A stretch of DNA of 64,000 nt. Source: Methylobacterium sp. PvR107 (GTDB lineage Bacteria; Pseudomonadota; Alphaproteobacteria; Rhizobiales; Beijerinckiaceae). A program made the position numbers and the translations under genes. Positions within the stretch are counted from its first letter, which is position 1; each line of letters begins with the position of its first letter. This document shows, piece by piece, positions 18,185 through 27,651 of the stretch. Under the pieces are notes generated by a model, which did no database searches, was not told the DNA's origin, and saw only the letters and a program-made list of their open reading frames with translations. Location: positions 6,076,001-6,140,000 of the forward strand of contig NZ_JAFIBW010000001.1 of the NCBI RefSeq assembly GCF_017833295.1, given 5' to 3'.

Positions 18185-19294
18185 GCCCACCGGCACGAAG
18201 GCGGCGGCGAAGACCGTGAGCGCGCGGGCGCCTTCGCGGGCCGTGCCGGGATCCTGTGCGAACAGCCCGGCGAGCGGCTCCGCCAGCGCGAGCATCAGCC
18301 CGCCGACGGCGATCCCGTAGGCGAGGGCCGCGGCCAGCACGAAGCCGAGGCCGCGGTGGAGCCGGTCCCGGCGGCCGGCGCCGGAGGCGTGGCCGAGCAC
18401 CGCCTGGGCGCCCGCCATCATGCCGAGCAGCGGCAGGGCCGCCACCAGGGTCAGCCGCAGGGCGATGCTCTGGGCGGCGACCGCGGCGGCGCCGTAGGGG
18501 GCGGCGGCCTCCACGAACAGCGCCATCGCGAAGGCCGCGAGCAGGCTGGAACCGGTGGCCGGAACGGCGAGCCGCAGGGCCTCCGGCAGCAGGCCGGCCG
18601 CGCTCCGGCCGCCGGGCCATCGGAACCGGATCCGGTCCGGGCCACGCGCCCGGGCGAAGTGCAGGCCGTAGGCTCCGGCCCCCGCCAGCTGTGCGCCGAT
18701 GGCCGCCCAGCCCGCGCCCGCGGTGCCGAGGCCGCAGAGGCGGATCAGCACCCCGTCGAGCAGGATGTTCAGGCCGAAGCTCCCCACCATGATGGCGCCG
18801 CTCAGGCGCGCATGCCCCTGGGCGCGCACGATGAAGCCGCCAACGATCATCACCAGCATCAGGGCCGTGCCCAGGGTGGACAGCACGGTGTAGGGGGCGG
18901 CCGCTTCGGCGAGCGCCGCATCGGCCCCGAGGAGACCGAGCCAGAACGGCGTGTCGATCAGGATCGCGGCCGTCACCGCCAGCCCGGCCGGCAGGCTCAG
19001 CCAGAAGCCCAGGACGGCGGCCGCGTCGGCCCGGCGGCGGTCGCCCGCGCCGAGCGCCCGCGCGACCTGCGAGGCCGCCGCGATCCCGGCGCCGTAGCCG
19101 AGCGCCGCGACCAGCAGCGTCACCGGATACGCGATGGCGATGGTCGCGATGGCCGCCGCGCCGAGATCGGCCACGAACCACGCATGGACCAGCATCTGCA
19201 GCGCGTGGGCCGAGATCCCGAGGATCGCCGGTCCCGACAGGCGCAGGACCAGGGCGACGACGCCGTCCTGGTCGAGATCGACCGGCCGCCTCAC
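17882..19294 (-). CDS. MATE-family efflux transporter, probable siderophore exporter
   Basis: About 470 residues with twelve hydrophobic segments and the two-fold MATE pattern: LSGPAILGISAHALQMLVHAWFV at the start of the first half and LRLAVPATGSSLLAAFAMALFVEAAAPYG at the start of the second. It starts at GTG 19294 in a GTGA overlap with the hydroxylase gene stop, so translation is coupled. Its place behind hydroxamate-forming enzymes suggests export of the siderophore or a precursor. Its 3' end overlaps the coding part of the convergent sigma gene. Confidence 0.85.
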   Translation of the reverse strand: MRRPVDLDQDGVVALVLRLSGPAILGISAHALQMLVHAWFVADLGAAAIATIAIAYPVTLLVAALGYGAGIAAASQVARALGAGDRRRADAAAVLGFWLSLPAGLAVTAAILIDTPFWLGLLGADAALAEAAAPYTVLSTLGTALMLVMIVGGFIVRAQGHARLSGAIMVGSFGLNILLDGVLIRLCGLGTAGAGWAAIGAQLAGAGAYGLHFARARGPDRIRFRWPGGRSAAGLLPEALRLAVPATGSSLLAAFAMALFVEAAAPYGAAAVAAQSIALRLTLVAALPLLGMMAGAQAVLGHASGAGRRDRLHRGLGFVLAAALAYGIAVGGLMLALAEPLAGLFAQDPGTAREGARALTVFAAAFVPVGLQLTAATLFQAIGAPRRAAAVSLAAQGLALIPSLLILPPLMGYTGVLASRVVAEVLADGMGLVLMLGWLADARRAGPAAAVEGREAVQVSPTHEAAHQGA

Positions 19295-20622
19295 GGGGCC
19301 GTCGCGGCGGGCCGGATCGCCGCGCGGGCCGCGCGCTCCGCGTCGAGGATCGTCCGCGCGATGGCGCCGGCCCGCACCGGCAGGATCGACAAAAGCGTCT
19401 CGGTCAGCCCGTGGGTCGGCTCGCTGAAGCCCTGGAGGTGCAGGCTCACCCGGGGCTCCGCGGAGACGAGCGGCAGGCGGTAGTGCCGGTCCGCGGTCTC
19501 GCCGTCCATGTACGGGCGCACGGGATCGAGGACCGCCGGCACCGTGGCGCGCTGGTAGCCGGTGGCGCAGATCACCGCCGCGTAGGGCTGCCGCTCCTCG
19601 GTCCCGGCGACGTCGTCGCGCAGGGTCGTGCACAAGCCCTCGGAGGCCGGCTTCAGCGCCACGACCCGGGTGCTGCGCCGCAGCCGGTAGCGGGTCACGC
19701 CGCTGACCTCCTGCTCGTAGAGCGTCGCGTAGAAGTCCTGGATCAGGTCCGCGTCGACCACCGCGTAGTTGGTCGACCGGTGCGCGGCGATCAACTCGGC
19801 CCGCACCGGTTCTGGGGCGTCGTGGATGCGGTCGACGGCGGCCGGGTCGAAGATCTCGTTGACGAAGGGGCTGTCATCGGCGGGCTTCAGGGCGGGCCCG
19901 CGGATCGCCAGATCGACCAGGGCGCGCGGGTAGCGCGCGCCGAGATCGGTGGCGATCTCCACGGCGCTCTGACCCGCGCCCACCACCAGGATGCGCGGCT
20001 CCGGCCCGTCGAGGCGCGGCGCACCGAGGGCCTGGGCGATTCCCGGCAGGTACCAGGACGAGTGGATCACCCGCCGGTCCCGGGCGTGCGCCGCGAAGGG
20101 GGCGGGGATCGCCGGATCGCCGCCGGCCGCCACGACCAGGTGGCGGCAGCGGCGCAGGCGGCGCGCCCCGACCCCGTCCCGGGCCTCGACCACGAAGGCG
20201 GCGAGCCGCCCGTCCCGGGTCTCGGGCCGCACGGCCTCCACGGTCTCGCCGTAGGCCACGACGTCGGAGAAGCGGTCCGCCGCCCAGGCGAGGTAGTCGT
20301 TGTACTCGACCCGTGACGGGTTGAACGTCTTGAGGTTGAGGAAGGTGCTGAGCCGCCCCTTCACGTGCAGGTAGTTGAGGAAGCTGAACGGGCTCGTCGG
20401 GTCGCGCAGGGACACGAGGTCCTTCACGAAGCTGATCTGCATGTCGGCCCCGGGCAGCATCATCGCCCGGTGCCAGCCGAACTGCGCCTGCCGCTCGATG
20501 AAGCGCATCGCGGGTCGGGGCGGCCCGTCGCGCATCGCGTCCTGCAGGGCGATGGCCAGGGACAGGTTGGCCGGGCCGAAGCCGATGCCGATGATGTCGT
20601 CGGTTGCGGGGTGATCCGTCAT
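19291..20622 (-). CDS. L-ornithine/L-lysine N-monooxygenase (siderophore hydroxylase)
   Basis: A 443-residue flavoprotein of the PvdA/IucD/SidA family. It shows the FAD site (GIGFGPANLSLAIAL), the substrate-side sequences HRAMMLPGADMQISFVKDLV and PTSPFSFLNYL, the NADPH site (VVGAGQSAVEIATDL) and ATGYQRATVP. It hydroxylates the side-chain amine of ornithine or lysine, the first step to a hydroxamate iron ligand. The upstream partner is an IucB-type acyltransferase that would acylate the hydroxylamine, and the MATE gene follows with a 4-nt overlap. Ornithine is the more common substrate in alphaproteobacteria, but sequence alone does not decide this. Confidence 0.9.
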   Translation of the reverse strand: MTDHPATDDIIGIGFGPANLSLAIALQDAMRDGPPRPAMRFIERQAQFGWHRAMMLPGADMQISFVKDLVSLRDPTSPFSFLNYLHVKGRLSTFLNLKTFNPSRVEYNDYLAWAADRFSDVVAYGETVEAVRPETRDGRLAAFVVEARDGVGARRLRRCRHLVVAAGGDPAIPAPFAAHARDRRVIHSSWYLPGIAQALGAPRLDGPEPRILVVGAGQSAVEIATDLGARYPRALVDLAIRGPALKPADDSPFVNEIFDPAAVDRIHDAPEPVRAELIAAHRSTNYAVVDADLIQDFYATLYEQEVSGVTRYRLRRSTRVVALKPASEGLCTTLRDDVAGTEERQPYAAVICATGYQRATVPAVLDPVRPYMDGETADRHYRLPLVSAEPRVSLHLQGFSEPTHGLTETLLSILPVRAGAIARTILDAERAARAAIRPAATAP

Positions 20623-20653
20623 CGCGCGCGTCTCTGCTCGATCGGAGGAGGGT

Positions 20654-21667
20654 CTAGACCGGCACGCTCGGGGGCCGCGGCGCCGCGTCGGCGGCCGCGG
20701 CGCCCGGCACCCAGAGCCGGTCGCGGACGAAATGCGCCCGCGACAGGGCGACCAGGGCCGCGCGCTTGTGCGGGAAGTCGACGGTGGCGATCGTCGCGAA
20801 ACCGGAGGCGTGGAGGTTCCGGATCTGCCGGGCGTGGTCGGCCCGGGGCTCGCCGACGATGCGCTGCGTGCGCGGCTCGTCCAGGAACAGGTAATGCATC
20901 AGCGAGGGGAGCCAGGCCGAGAGGTATGGCCGCCCGCGCACGGCGTCGTCGCCGATCGCCACGTGCCAGCCGCGATCGTAGGGGCCGGATTCGTAGAGCG
21001 GGCCGAGCCGGCTCTCCCGCGCCCAGTACAGCTCGAAATAGCCGAACGGAATCCCGTCGAGACAGCCGAACAGCGGCAGGGTCGCGGGGTCTTCCTGGAG
21101 CCGACCGAGATAGGCGGCGTGCGCCTCGAGGGTGCCGGTCTCCTGCCAGACAGCGGCGACCCGGGGATCGTTCATCCAGGTCGAGAACAGGATGACGTCG
21201 CCGGGCTCGGTCAGGGTCCGGAAGCTCAAGCGCCGGCCGAGCCACGGGATGGTGCGCCCGTAGACCGTGCCGGCCGGCGTCTCGGGCCGCAGCGGGTGCC
21301 GGCGGCCCTGCGTGACGGTGAACAGCTCGGGGAAGGGCGGCCGGGTGGCCGGGAGCCAGCGGGCGGCGCATTGCCAGAGCAGGCCCGGCAGGATCTCGAC
21401 GCCGCCGCCGATACGCCGGGCGGCCCCGAGGGCGAGCAGACGCCCGGCCGTGTCCGGATCGGCCTCGACGCCGATGCGCAGCACCCGCGTGTCCGCGGCG
21501 GTCAGCGCCTCGGCGCGCGCGAGGATCGCCGCCGCGGCCGCCGCCGGATCGCCGGGCCCGCCGAGGCGGATCACCGGCGCCTCCCGGGTCCCGTCCAGGA
21601 CGAGCGAAACCCGCGCCGCGTCGTCCGTCCCGCCGTCGTGCGTGCCGGGCCTCGAAGCGTCCGTCAT
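20654..21667 (-). CDS. Siderophore N-acyltransferase, IucB/RhbD/AlcB type
   Basis: A 337-residue GNAT-fold enzyme. The first 150 residues are variable; the acyltransferase domain follows with LSFRTLTEPGDVILFSTWMNDPRVAAVW, FGYFELYWARE, YDRGWHVAIGDD and YLFLDEPRTQRIVGEPRADH, a strong match to the hydroxamate-forming family. It would transfer an acyl group from CoA to the N-hydroxylated amine. ATG 21667 follows GGAGGA. It is divergent from the NRPS gene and upstream of the hydroxylase by 31 bp, forming an operon with it and the exporter. Confidence 0.85.
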   Translation of the reverse strand: MTDASRPGTHDGGTDDAARVSLVLDGTREAPVIRLGGPGDPAAAAAAILARAEALTAADTRVLRIGVEADPDTAGRLLALGAARRIGGGVEILPGLLWQCAARWLPATRPPFPELFTVTQGRRHPLRPETPAGTVYGRTIPWLGRRLSFRTLTEPGDVILFSTWMNDPRVAAVWQETGTLEAHAAYLGRLQEDPATLPLFGCLDGIPFGYFELYWARESRLGPLYESGPYDRGWHVAIGDDAVRGRPYLSAWLPSLMHYLFLDEPRTQRIVGEPRADHARQIRNLHASGFATIATVDFPHKRAALVALSRAHFVRDRLWVPGAAAADAAPRPPSVPV

Positions 21668-21843
21668 CCGTCCTCCGGGTGGCGCCGGCGCGTGTCGCCG
21701 GCCCCTCCCTGACGGTTGGGGCCGCCTGGTGTTCAGGCGATGGGCGCGGATGCCGTTCCGGCCGCCGCGGGTACGCCGCCGTGAACGCCACCCCGCCTCA
21801 ACCGTCAGTCCGTCGAGGCCCGGAGCGGCGCAGGAGCGAGCGG

Positions 21844-24699
21844 ATGGACAGGCAGGCCGGCCAGGAGGCGAGCACGGAGGCGAGCGCGGACTGGACGCAG
21901 GGTCCGGTGGTGGTGGCGTTCGACCGGGCCGGGCACGGTGCGTTCTGGCCGGCTCGGCGCGCGCTGCCGGCCGGCTGGACGCGTGCCTGCGATCCCTGCG
22001 GGATCGACGCGGCGCGCGCCTGGATCGCGGATCCGGCGCACGCGCCCGGGCCGGCCCGGGCGACGGAGCCCGCCCCCGATGCCGACCGCGAGACCGTCCC
22101 GGCGCGCCTCGCCCGCCTCGCCGCGGCGGCACCGGAGCGGCCGGCGGTGCTGTTCGACGGGGAGATCCTCACCCGCGGCGCCCTGGACGCCCGGGCGGCC
22201 GCCCTGGCGGCCGGGCTCGCCGCGCGCGGGATCGGGCGCGGAGACCGGGTCGCGGTGGCGCTGGACCGGTCCCCGGACCTGATCGTGGCGCTGCTCGGGG
22301 TGCTGCGCGCCGGCGCGGCCTTCCTGCCCCTCGATCCCGCCTACCCGGCGGCCCGGGTGCAGATGATGCTGGCCGATGCCGCCGTCGCGGATTGCCTCAC
22401 GACCCCCGCGATCGCCGAACGCCTCGCGCTGCCCGCCGGGATCGCGCGGCTCGATCCCGCAGCCCTGCGCGCCGCCGCGCCCGCCGGCCGGGCCTGCGCC
22501 ATGCCGGAACCGGGGGATCCGGCCTACCTGATCTACACCTCGGGCTCCACGGGCACGCCGAAGGGCGTCCTCGTCGAGCACGGGCCGCTCGCCATGCATT
22601 GCCGCACCACCGCGGCGGCCTACGCGATGGGCGAGGCGTCGCGCGAGCTCCACGTCCTGTCCTTCGCCTTCGACGGCGCCCACGAGCGCTGGATGACGCC
22701 CCTCATGGCGGGCGGCTGCATCGTGCTGCGCGGACCCGAACTCTGGACCGCCGCCGAGACCCTGGCGCAGATCCGCCGCCACCGGGCGACCCATGCGGGC
22801 TTTCCCACGAGCTTCATCGGCCAGCTCGCCGAATGGGCCGAGCGGCTGGGCGCGGCGCCCTCGGTCGAGGTCTACTCCTTCGGCGGCGAGGGCATGGCCC
22901 GCGAGACCTTCGCGCGGCTCGGCCGCGCCCTGAAGCCCCGGCTGCTGATCAACGGCTACGGCCCGACCGAGTGCGTGATCTCGCCGCTGATCTGGACGGT
23001 TCCGCCGGAGACGACCTTCGACGAGCCCTACGCGCCGATCGGACGACCGGTCGGGGCCCGGGCGGCCTACGTGCTGGGGCCCGACCTCGTACCCGTGGGG
23101 GAGGGGGAGACCGGCGAGCTCTATATCGGCGGCGGCCTCGCCCGGGGCTACTGGCGGCAACCCGCGCTCACCGCCGAGCGCTTCCTGCCGGACCCGTTCG
23201 CGGAAAGCGGCGGCCGGATGTACCGCACCGGCGACCGGGTGTGGCGGCGGCCCGACGGCAGCCTCGCCTTCGCGGGCCGGGCGGACGATCAGGTCAAGAT
23301 CCGCGGCCACCGGATCGAGATCGGCGAGGTCGAGGCGGCGCTCCGCGGGCTGCCGGGAGTCGCGGAGGCGGTCATCCTGCGCCGGGACGGCCCGGCCGGC
23401 GCCTATCTCGCGGGCTACGTCGTCCCGGCCCCCGGCCGGCGTCTCGAGGCCGGGCGCCTGCGCGCCGGCCTCGCCCGCACCCTGCCGGAGCCGATGGTGC
23501 CGGCGAGCCTGATCCTGCTCGACCGCCTGCCGGTCACCGCCAACGGCAAGCTCGACCGCGACGCCCTGCCGGACCCCGCCGCCGACGACCGGCGCGGGCG
23601 GCCGCCGGGCACCGCCACGGAGCGGCGGCTCGCGGGGATCTGGTCCGACGTGCTGGGCTTCCCGGTCCGGGTCGCGGATCGGCGCTTCTTCGAACTCGGC
23701 GGCGATTCCCTCTCGGCCCTGCGGCTGGTGGCGCGCCTGCGCCTGATCGCGCCCCGGGGCGGGATCGGGGTGGCGGATCTCCTGCGCGATCCGACCATCG
23801 CCGAGCTGGCGGCCCGGATCGAGGCCGGCGCGGCCTCCGCCGAGGACGGGCCGGCCGCCCTGGTCCGGCTGTCCGCCGGACGCCCGGGCGGCGGCCGGCC
23901 GCTGCTCGTGCTGTTCCCGGGGCTGCTCGTCAGCACCCGGGAATACGAGCCCCTGGTCGCCCATCTCGGACCGGAGCCGGAGGCGCACGGCTTCCTCTGC
24001 GCCTCGCTGGTCGCGGACGTGCGGCCCCTGCCGGCCGTCGCCGACCTCGCCGCCGCCTATGCCGAGCGGGTGCGCGCCCTGATGCGCGACCGGGCGGGCC
24101 GTTGCGTGTTCCTGGGCTGGTCCTGGGGCGGGGTTCTCGCCTACGAGACCGCCCGCCTTCTCGGCCCGGACTTTCCCCTGGACTGGGTCGGGATGCTCGA
24201 CGCCTGCGGGCTGGAGCCCAATTTCGCCCCCGGCGCCGGCCGGCCGCTCGGGCCCGAGGAGCGGGCGGCGCACGCGGCGATGCTGGCGGCCTGGCTCGAC
24301 CGCGCGCCGATGCGGCCCCAATGGGAGGCCCTGCGCGCCCGCATGGATCCGGAGGCGGAGGCGCAGTTCCTGCGCTTCCTGGCCGCCGAGCCGCAGCCGC
24401 TCCCCGCCGACGGTCCCGAGGTCGGCAGCCGGGAGCGGATGCTCTGGACGCTGGTCGACCACGCCATCCAGTTCCGCGCCCTGCGGCTGGAGCCGGGCGC
24501 GGTGCCGATCCGGAGCTTCGTGGCCGCGGATTCCCTGGCCCGGGGCCGGCCGGTGATCGACTGGGCGCCGCTCACCGGCCGGCTCCTGGCGGTGGAGACC
24601 GTCCCGGAGACCGACCATCTCGACATCGTGCTGTCGCCGCACCTGCACGCCCGGATCGCCGCGCTGACGGCGGCGTCCCCGGTCTGGAGCGCGGCCTGA
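21844..24699 (+). CDS. Single-module NRPS: MbtH-like, adenylation, carrier, thioesterase
   Basis: A 951-residue chain. Residues about 20-64 (VVVAFDRAGHGAFWP, LPAGWTRAC) look like an MbtH domain. The adenylation domain spans about 95-575 with LIYTSGSTGTPKG, NGYGPTECVISPL, YRTGDRVWR and a terminal NGKLDRDALP. The carrier follows with Ser622 in FFELGGDSLSAL. A thioesterase closes the chain with Ser760 in GWSWGG and His925 in ETDHLDIVL. There is no condensation domain, so the thioesterase probably oligomerises or cyclises hydroxamate units, as proposed for vicibactin-type synthetases. ATG 21844 is well spaced from AGGAG. Substrate cannot be read reliably by eye. Confidence 0.85.
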   Translation: MDRQAGQEASTEASADWTQGPVVVAFDRAGHGAFWPARRALPAGWTRACDPCGIDAARAWIADPAHAPGPARATEPAPDADRETVPARLARLAAAAPERPAVLFDGEILTRGALDARAAALAAGLAARGIGRGDRVAVALDRSPDLIVALLGVLRAGAAFLPLDPAYPAARVQMMLADAAVADCLTTPAIAERLALPAGIARLDPAALRAAAPAGRACAMPEPGDPAYLIYTSGSTGTPKGVLVEHGPLAMHCRTTAAAYAMGEASRELHVLSFAFDGAHERWMTPLMAGGCIVLRGPELWTAAETLAQIRRHRATHAGFPTSFIGQLAEWAERLGAAPSVEVYSFGGEGMARETFARLGRALKPRLLINGYGPTECVISPLIWTVPPETTFDEPYAPIGRPVGARAAYVLGPDLVPVGEGETGELYIGGGLARGYWRQPALTAERFLPDPFAESGGRMYRTGDRVWRRPDGSLAFAGRADDQVKIRGHRIEIGEVEAALRGLPGVAEAVILRRDGPAGAYLAGYVVPAPGRRLEAGRLRAGLARTLPEPMVPASLILLDRLPVTANGKLDRDALPDPAADDRRGRPPGTATERRLAGIWSDVLGFPVRVADRRFFELGGDSLSALRLVARLRLIAPRGGIGVADLLRDPTIAELAARIEAGAASAEDGPAALVRLSAGRPGGGRPLLVLFPGLLVSTREYEPLVAHLGPEPEAHGFLCASLVADVRPLPAVADLAAAYAERVRALMRDRAGRCVFLGWSWGGVLAYETARLLGPDFPLDWVGMLDACGLEPNFAPGAGRPLGPEERAAHAAMLAAWLDRAPMRPQWEALRARMDPEAEAQFLRFLAAEPQPLPADGPEVGSRERMLWTLVDHAIQFRALRLEPGAVPIRSFVAADSLARGRPVIDWAPLTGRLLAVETVPETDHLDIVLSPHLHARIAALTAASPVWSAA

Positions 24700-24701
24700 C
24701 C

Positions 24702-25475
24702 ATGCGGGATCCCGACTGCGCGTTCGAGGCCCTGCGCGACGCCCACGTCGCGGCGCTGACCGGCTCCCTGATCGACGGGGTCGAGCACGGGCCCGGAGGG
24801 GCCGGCTACGTCTGGTCGCGCGGCATCCCGGACCCGACGCTGAACTTCGCCTACGGGGTCCGCCATCCGGACCAGTTCGCCTGGGCGGGGGCGGCCGCCC
24901 TCGGGCGCGCCCGCGCGCCGGCCTTCCTGGCCCGCGACCCCGAGGAGGTCGCGGCCCTGGACGCCCTGTTCGAGCCCGCCGCCCGCTATCCGGCGTGCTG
25001 GATGGTGGCGCGGCCGGCCGCCGCGCAGGCCGCGTCGGGCGCCTCGGTCACCGTGCACGCCGCCCCCGCGCCCGGCCCGGATTTCGAGGCGGTCTTCGCC
25101 AACCTCTCCGACGACCCCGCCGTGCGCACGCATCTGCGCCGCCATTACCTGCCGGCGCTCCGGGCGGCCCGGGGGCGGCCCGGGCTGGCGCCGGTCCATA
25201 TCGTCCTCAGCGATGCCGGCGGCCCGGCGGCCTGCGCGAGCCTCTACCTGCGCGGCGACACGGCCGGGCTCTACAACGTCAGCACCCGGGCCGACCGGCA
25301 GCGCCGCGGACTGGGCACGGCCGTGACCGCCGCGGCCCTGCGCGAGGCGCGGGCGCGCGGGGCCGCCCGGGTCTTCCTGCAATGCCCGGCCGGCGGTGCC
25401 GTCGAGGCGCTCTACGCCCGGGCCGGCTTCCGGGCGGTCTGCACGCCGACCCTGCTGTGCACGAGCCCGCCCTAG
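24702..25475 (+). CDS. GNAT-family N-acetyltransferase of the siderophore locus
   Basis: A 257-residue protein with a GNAT fold in its C-terminal half: LYNVSTRADRQRRGLGTAVT holds the acetyl-CoA motif A (RRGLGT), followed by ALREARARGAARVFLQC and ALYARAGFRAV. The N-terminal half contains family-variable sequence with LNFAYGVRHPDQFAW. It starts two bases after the NRPS stop and is co-transcribed. A likely role is acetylation of the alpha-amine of the amino-acid building block or maturation of the siderophore; this is inference from position. Confidence 0.75.
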   Translation: MRDPDCAFEALRDAHVAALTGSLIDGVEHGPGGAGYVWSRGIPDPTLNFAYGVRHPDQFAWAGAAALGRARAPAFLARDPEEVAALDALFEPAARYPACWMVARPAAAQAASGASVTVHAAPAPGPDFEAVFANLSDDPAVRTHLRRHYLPALRAARGRPGLAPVHIVLSDAGGPAACASLYLRGDTAGLYNVSTRADRQRRGLGTAVTAAALREARARGAARVFLQCPAGGAVEALYARAGFRAVCTPTLLCTSPP

Positions 25476-25527
25476 CGGGGGCGGCCCGTCCCAGATCGTG
25501 CGCCGCGCGTAAATTTTCCCCACGCCC

Positions 25528-25821
25528 TCAGAAGGCCTCCTCGCCATACCCGTAAGGCGTCACGCTGAAGACGAAGCTGATCGCGGCTTCAGCGTCGCGC
25601 AGGGCCAGGGCGCTGACCGGTCCGGCCAGGATCCGGGCTCCGCCCTCCGCGCGGGCCGCGTACCGACCCCGGCGGCCGAGGGCGGCCAGGCTCGCGAGGA
25701 CGTGGCGCGCGGCCCGGGGGCGCCGGACGCCGTTCTCGTCGAGCCAGAGCGCCCCATCCTCCGGCCAGGCGCGCAGGGGAACAGGGTGCCCGGGCCCGTC
25801 CGGGCGGGCGCGGAGGCTCAC
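25528..25821 (-). CDS. Hypothetical protein coupled to the SGNH hydrolase
   Basis: A 97-residue protein beginning at GTG 25821 inside the stop of the preceding gene (GTGA). It reads naturally in this frame (PLRAWPEDGALWLDENGVRRP, DAEAAISFVFSVTPYGYGEEAF), with a Tyr/Gly-rich C-terminus. I do not recognise it. The overlap with the SGNH hydrolase gene and shared strand suggest a joint function, possibly a small surface or envelope protein. Confidence 0.6.
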   Translation of the reverse strand: MSLRARPDGPGHPVPLRAWPEDGALWLDENGVRRPRAARHVLASLAALGRRGRYAARAEGGARILAGPVSALALRDAEAAISFVFSVTPYGYGEEAF

Positions 25822-26558
25822 GGGCGCAGGCCCCAGGCCGCGTGCAGGACCCGCAGAGGCGGCGCCGAGGCCGGCGCAACCGCGCGGACCGTCCGCGATG
25901 CGGACAGGATCGGATCGGTCACCGCCAGACGGACGATCTCGGCGGCCAGGGCCGTGTAATCGGCGAGATGGACGCCGTCCCGGCACAGGCCCGGCCCGGC
26001 CAGGCCCCCGGGCCCGTCGCGCAGGGCCGCGAACGGGTCGATGAAGCCGTGGCCCCGCTCCGCGCAGAGCGCCGCGAGGCGGCCTGAGAAAACGGCGATC
26101 GCGGCCGGATCCCGGCCGGTCGCCCAGGCGCCGATCGGCGGGACGGCGGCCACGAAGACCTGCGCCGACCAGCCCTCCAGGATCCGCAGGATGCGTCGGG
26201 CCTGCGCCTCGAAGCGCGCGACGCTCCTTGCCCGCGCCGGATGCCGCCAGCGCTGGATGTCGTTGGTGCCGATGATCAGCACCGAGGCCGCGCAGCGGAC
26301 CGGAACGCGCAGAGCCGCCAGATGCCCGGCGCAATCGGCCGCGGTGCTGCCGCCGACGGCGAGGTTGATGCAGGGCCGGCCGCCGAAATCCGGCGCCCCG
26401 AGGAACTCCGCGTGGGAATTGCCGGCGAGCAGCACGCTGTCCGGGTCGGCGGCGCGGAGCGCGGCGCGGATGCCGGGGCGCCGCTCGGCGAAGCGGCGGC
26501 CGACGATCCGGCCGTGATGCCAGTGCCGGGCGGCCGTCCCGATCCATGAAGCGCGCAT
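25818..26558 (-). CDS. SGNH/GDSL-family hydrolase
   Basis: A 246-residue hydrolase with block I containing the nucleophile Ser48 (LLAGNSHAEF), block II Gly region (NLAVGGST), block III (LIIGTNDIQRW) and the C-terminal catalytic pair in DGVHLADY. SGNH enzymes remove acyl or acetyl groups from glycans and lipids; no signal peptide is seen, so it is probably cytoplasmic or its signal is atypical. ATG 26558 was chosen as the first in-frame ATG before a conserved-looking start. It may serve the siderophore locus (ester handling) or be unrelated. Confidence 0.75.
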   Translation of the reverse strand: MRASWIGTAARHWHHGRIVGRRFAERRPGIRAALRAADPDSVLLAGNSHAEFLGAPDFGGRPCINLAVGGSTAADCAGHLAALRVPVRCAASVLIIGTNDIQRWRHPARARSVARFEAQARRILRILEGWSAQVFVAAVPPIGAWATGRDPAAIAVFSGRLAALCAERGHGFIDPFAALRDGPGGLAGPGLCRDGVHLADYTALAAEIVRLAVTDPILSASRTVRAVAPASAPPLRVLHAAWGLRP

Positions 26559-26882
26559 GCGTGACCTGAACAGGCGTGGGGGATCGCGCACCCGGACTGG
26601 GTGTCCGGGCGCTTGACGAAAATCGTCGAGGCCGCTCGACCGATTACCGGCGGCGGAATGTCTTGTTATTGCTTCCAGAAACGCCGGAAACCGATCGAAA
26701 GACGGAACCAATACATTGGACCGTGCCGAGATTTATATGTGGGAAAAATTCACACGTCAATGGCCAAGCTGACGATCCGGCGGCGGCGTGCCGGGCGGGG
26801 ACGTCTTCCGGCCTGCCCGGTGCCGCGCTACGTCAGGCGTCCTAGCCGGGCGGCCGAGTCGCCCGGGACAGGGGGAGCCAGG
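26559..26882. other. Intergenic region between SGNH hydrolase and SDR
   Basis: No gene is supported. A moderately AT-rich patch lies at 26690-26760 (gagatttatatgtgggaaaaattcacacg) and probably holds promoters for the divergent genes. No operator could be named. Confidence 0.4.
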
Positions 26883-27647
26883 ATGATCAAGGACCGGGTC
26901 TTCATCGTCACCGGAGCGGGTTCGGGCCTGGGCGCGGCGACCGCGCGCGGCCTCGTGGCGGCGGGGGCGCGGGTCGTCGTGGCCGACATCGCCCGGGAGG
27001 CCGGCGCCCGGGTGGCGGAGGAGCTCGGCGCGCAGGCGCGCTCCGTGGCCGCCGACGTCACCAGCGAGGCCGAGGGCGCGGCGGTGGTGCAGGCGGCCCT
27101 CGACGCGTTCGGGCATCTCCACGGGCTGGTGAACTGCGCCGGCATCGCGCCGGGGGAGAAGGTGGTCGGCCGCGACGGGCCGCACCGGCTCGACAGCTTC
27201 GCGCGGGCGGTCTCGGTCAACCTCGTCGGCACCTTCAACATGATCCGGCTGGCGGCCGACGCCATCGCCCGGGAGGCGCCCGACGCCACGGGCGCCCGGG
27301 GCGTGATCGTCAACACCGCCTCGATCGCCGCCTTCGACGGCCAGATCGGGCAGGCCGCCTACGCGGCCTCGAAGGGCGGCGTGGTCGCCATGACGCTGCC
27401 CATCGCCCGGGAACTCGCCCGGCACGGCATCCGGGTGGTCACCATTGCCCCCGGCATCTTCGAGACGCCGATGATGGCGGGGCTGCCCCAGGACGTGCAG
27501 GACACGCTTGGCCAGAGCGTGCCCTTCCCGCCGCGCCTCGGCCGCCCGTCGGAATACGCGGACCTCGTCCGCCACATCTGCGAGAACCCGATGCTGAACG
27601 GCGAGACGATCCGGCTCGACGGGGCGTTGCGGATGCCGCCGCGCTGA
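26883..27647 (+). CDS. Short-chain dehydrogenase, 3-hydroxyacyl-CoA dehydrogenase type 2-like
   Basis: A 254-residue SDR with the cofactor motif [29 protein letters not shown], the catalytic Ser in [14 protein letters not shown] and the YxxxK pair in AAYAASKGG. The [33 protein letters not shown] region is typical of the HSD17B10/FadB2-like group, NAD-dependent 3-hydroxyacyl-CoA or related alcohol oxidation. It appears monocistronic. The exact substrate is not deducible. Confidence 0.85.
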   Translation: MIKDRVFIVTGAGSGLGAATARGLVAAGARVVVADIAREAGARVAEELGAQARSVAADVTSEAEGAAVVQAALDAFGHLHGLVNCAGIAPGEKVVGRDGPHRLDSFARAVSVNLVGTFNMIRLAADAIAREAPDATGARGVIVNTASIAAFDGQIGQAAYAASKGGVVAMTLPIARELARHGIRVVTIAPGIFETPMMAGLPQDVQDTLGQSVPFPPRLGRPSEYADLVRHICENPMLNGETIRLDGALRMPPR

Positions 27648-27651
27648 CGGC

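Noticed and set aside
18063..18320. Plus-strand frames within the MATE gene
   Set aside because: The MATE frame has clear membrane-protein character; the plus-strand frames are shadows.
26601..26880. N-terminal extension of the SDR gene
   Set aside because: The normal SDR start [13 protein letters not shown] has its own ATG at 26883; the upstream part has no family match and is AT-rich promoter-like DNA.
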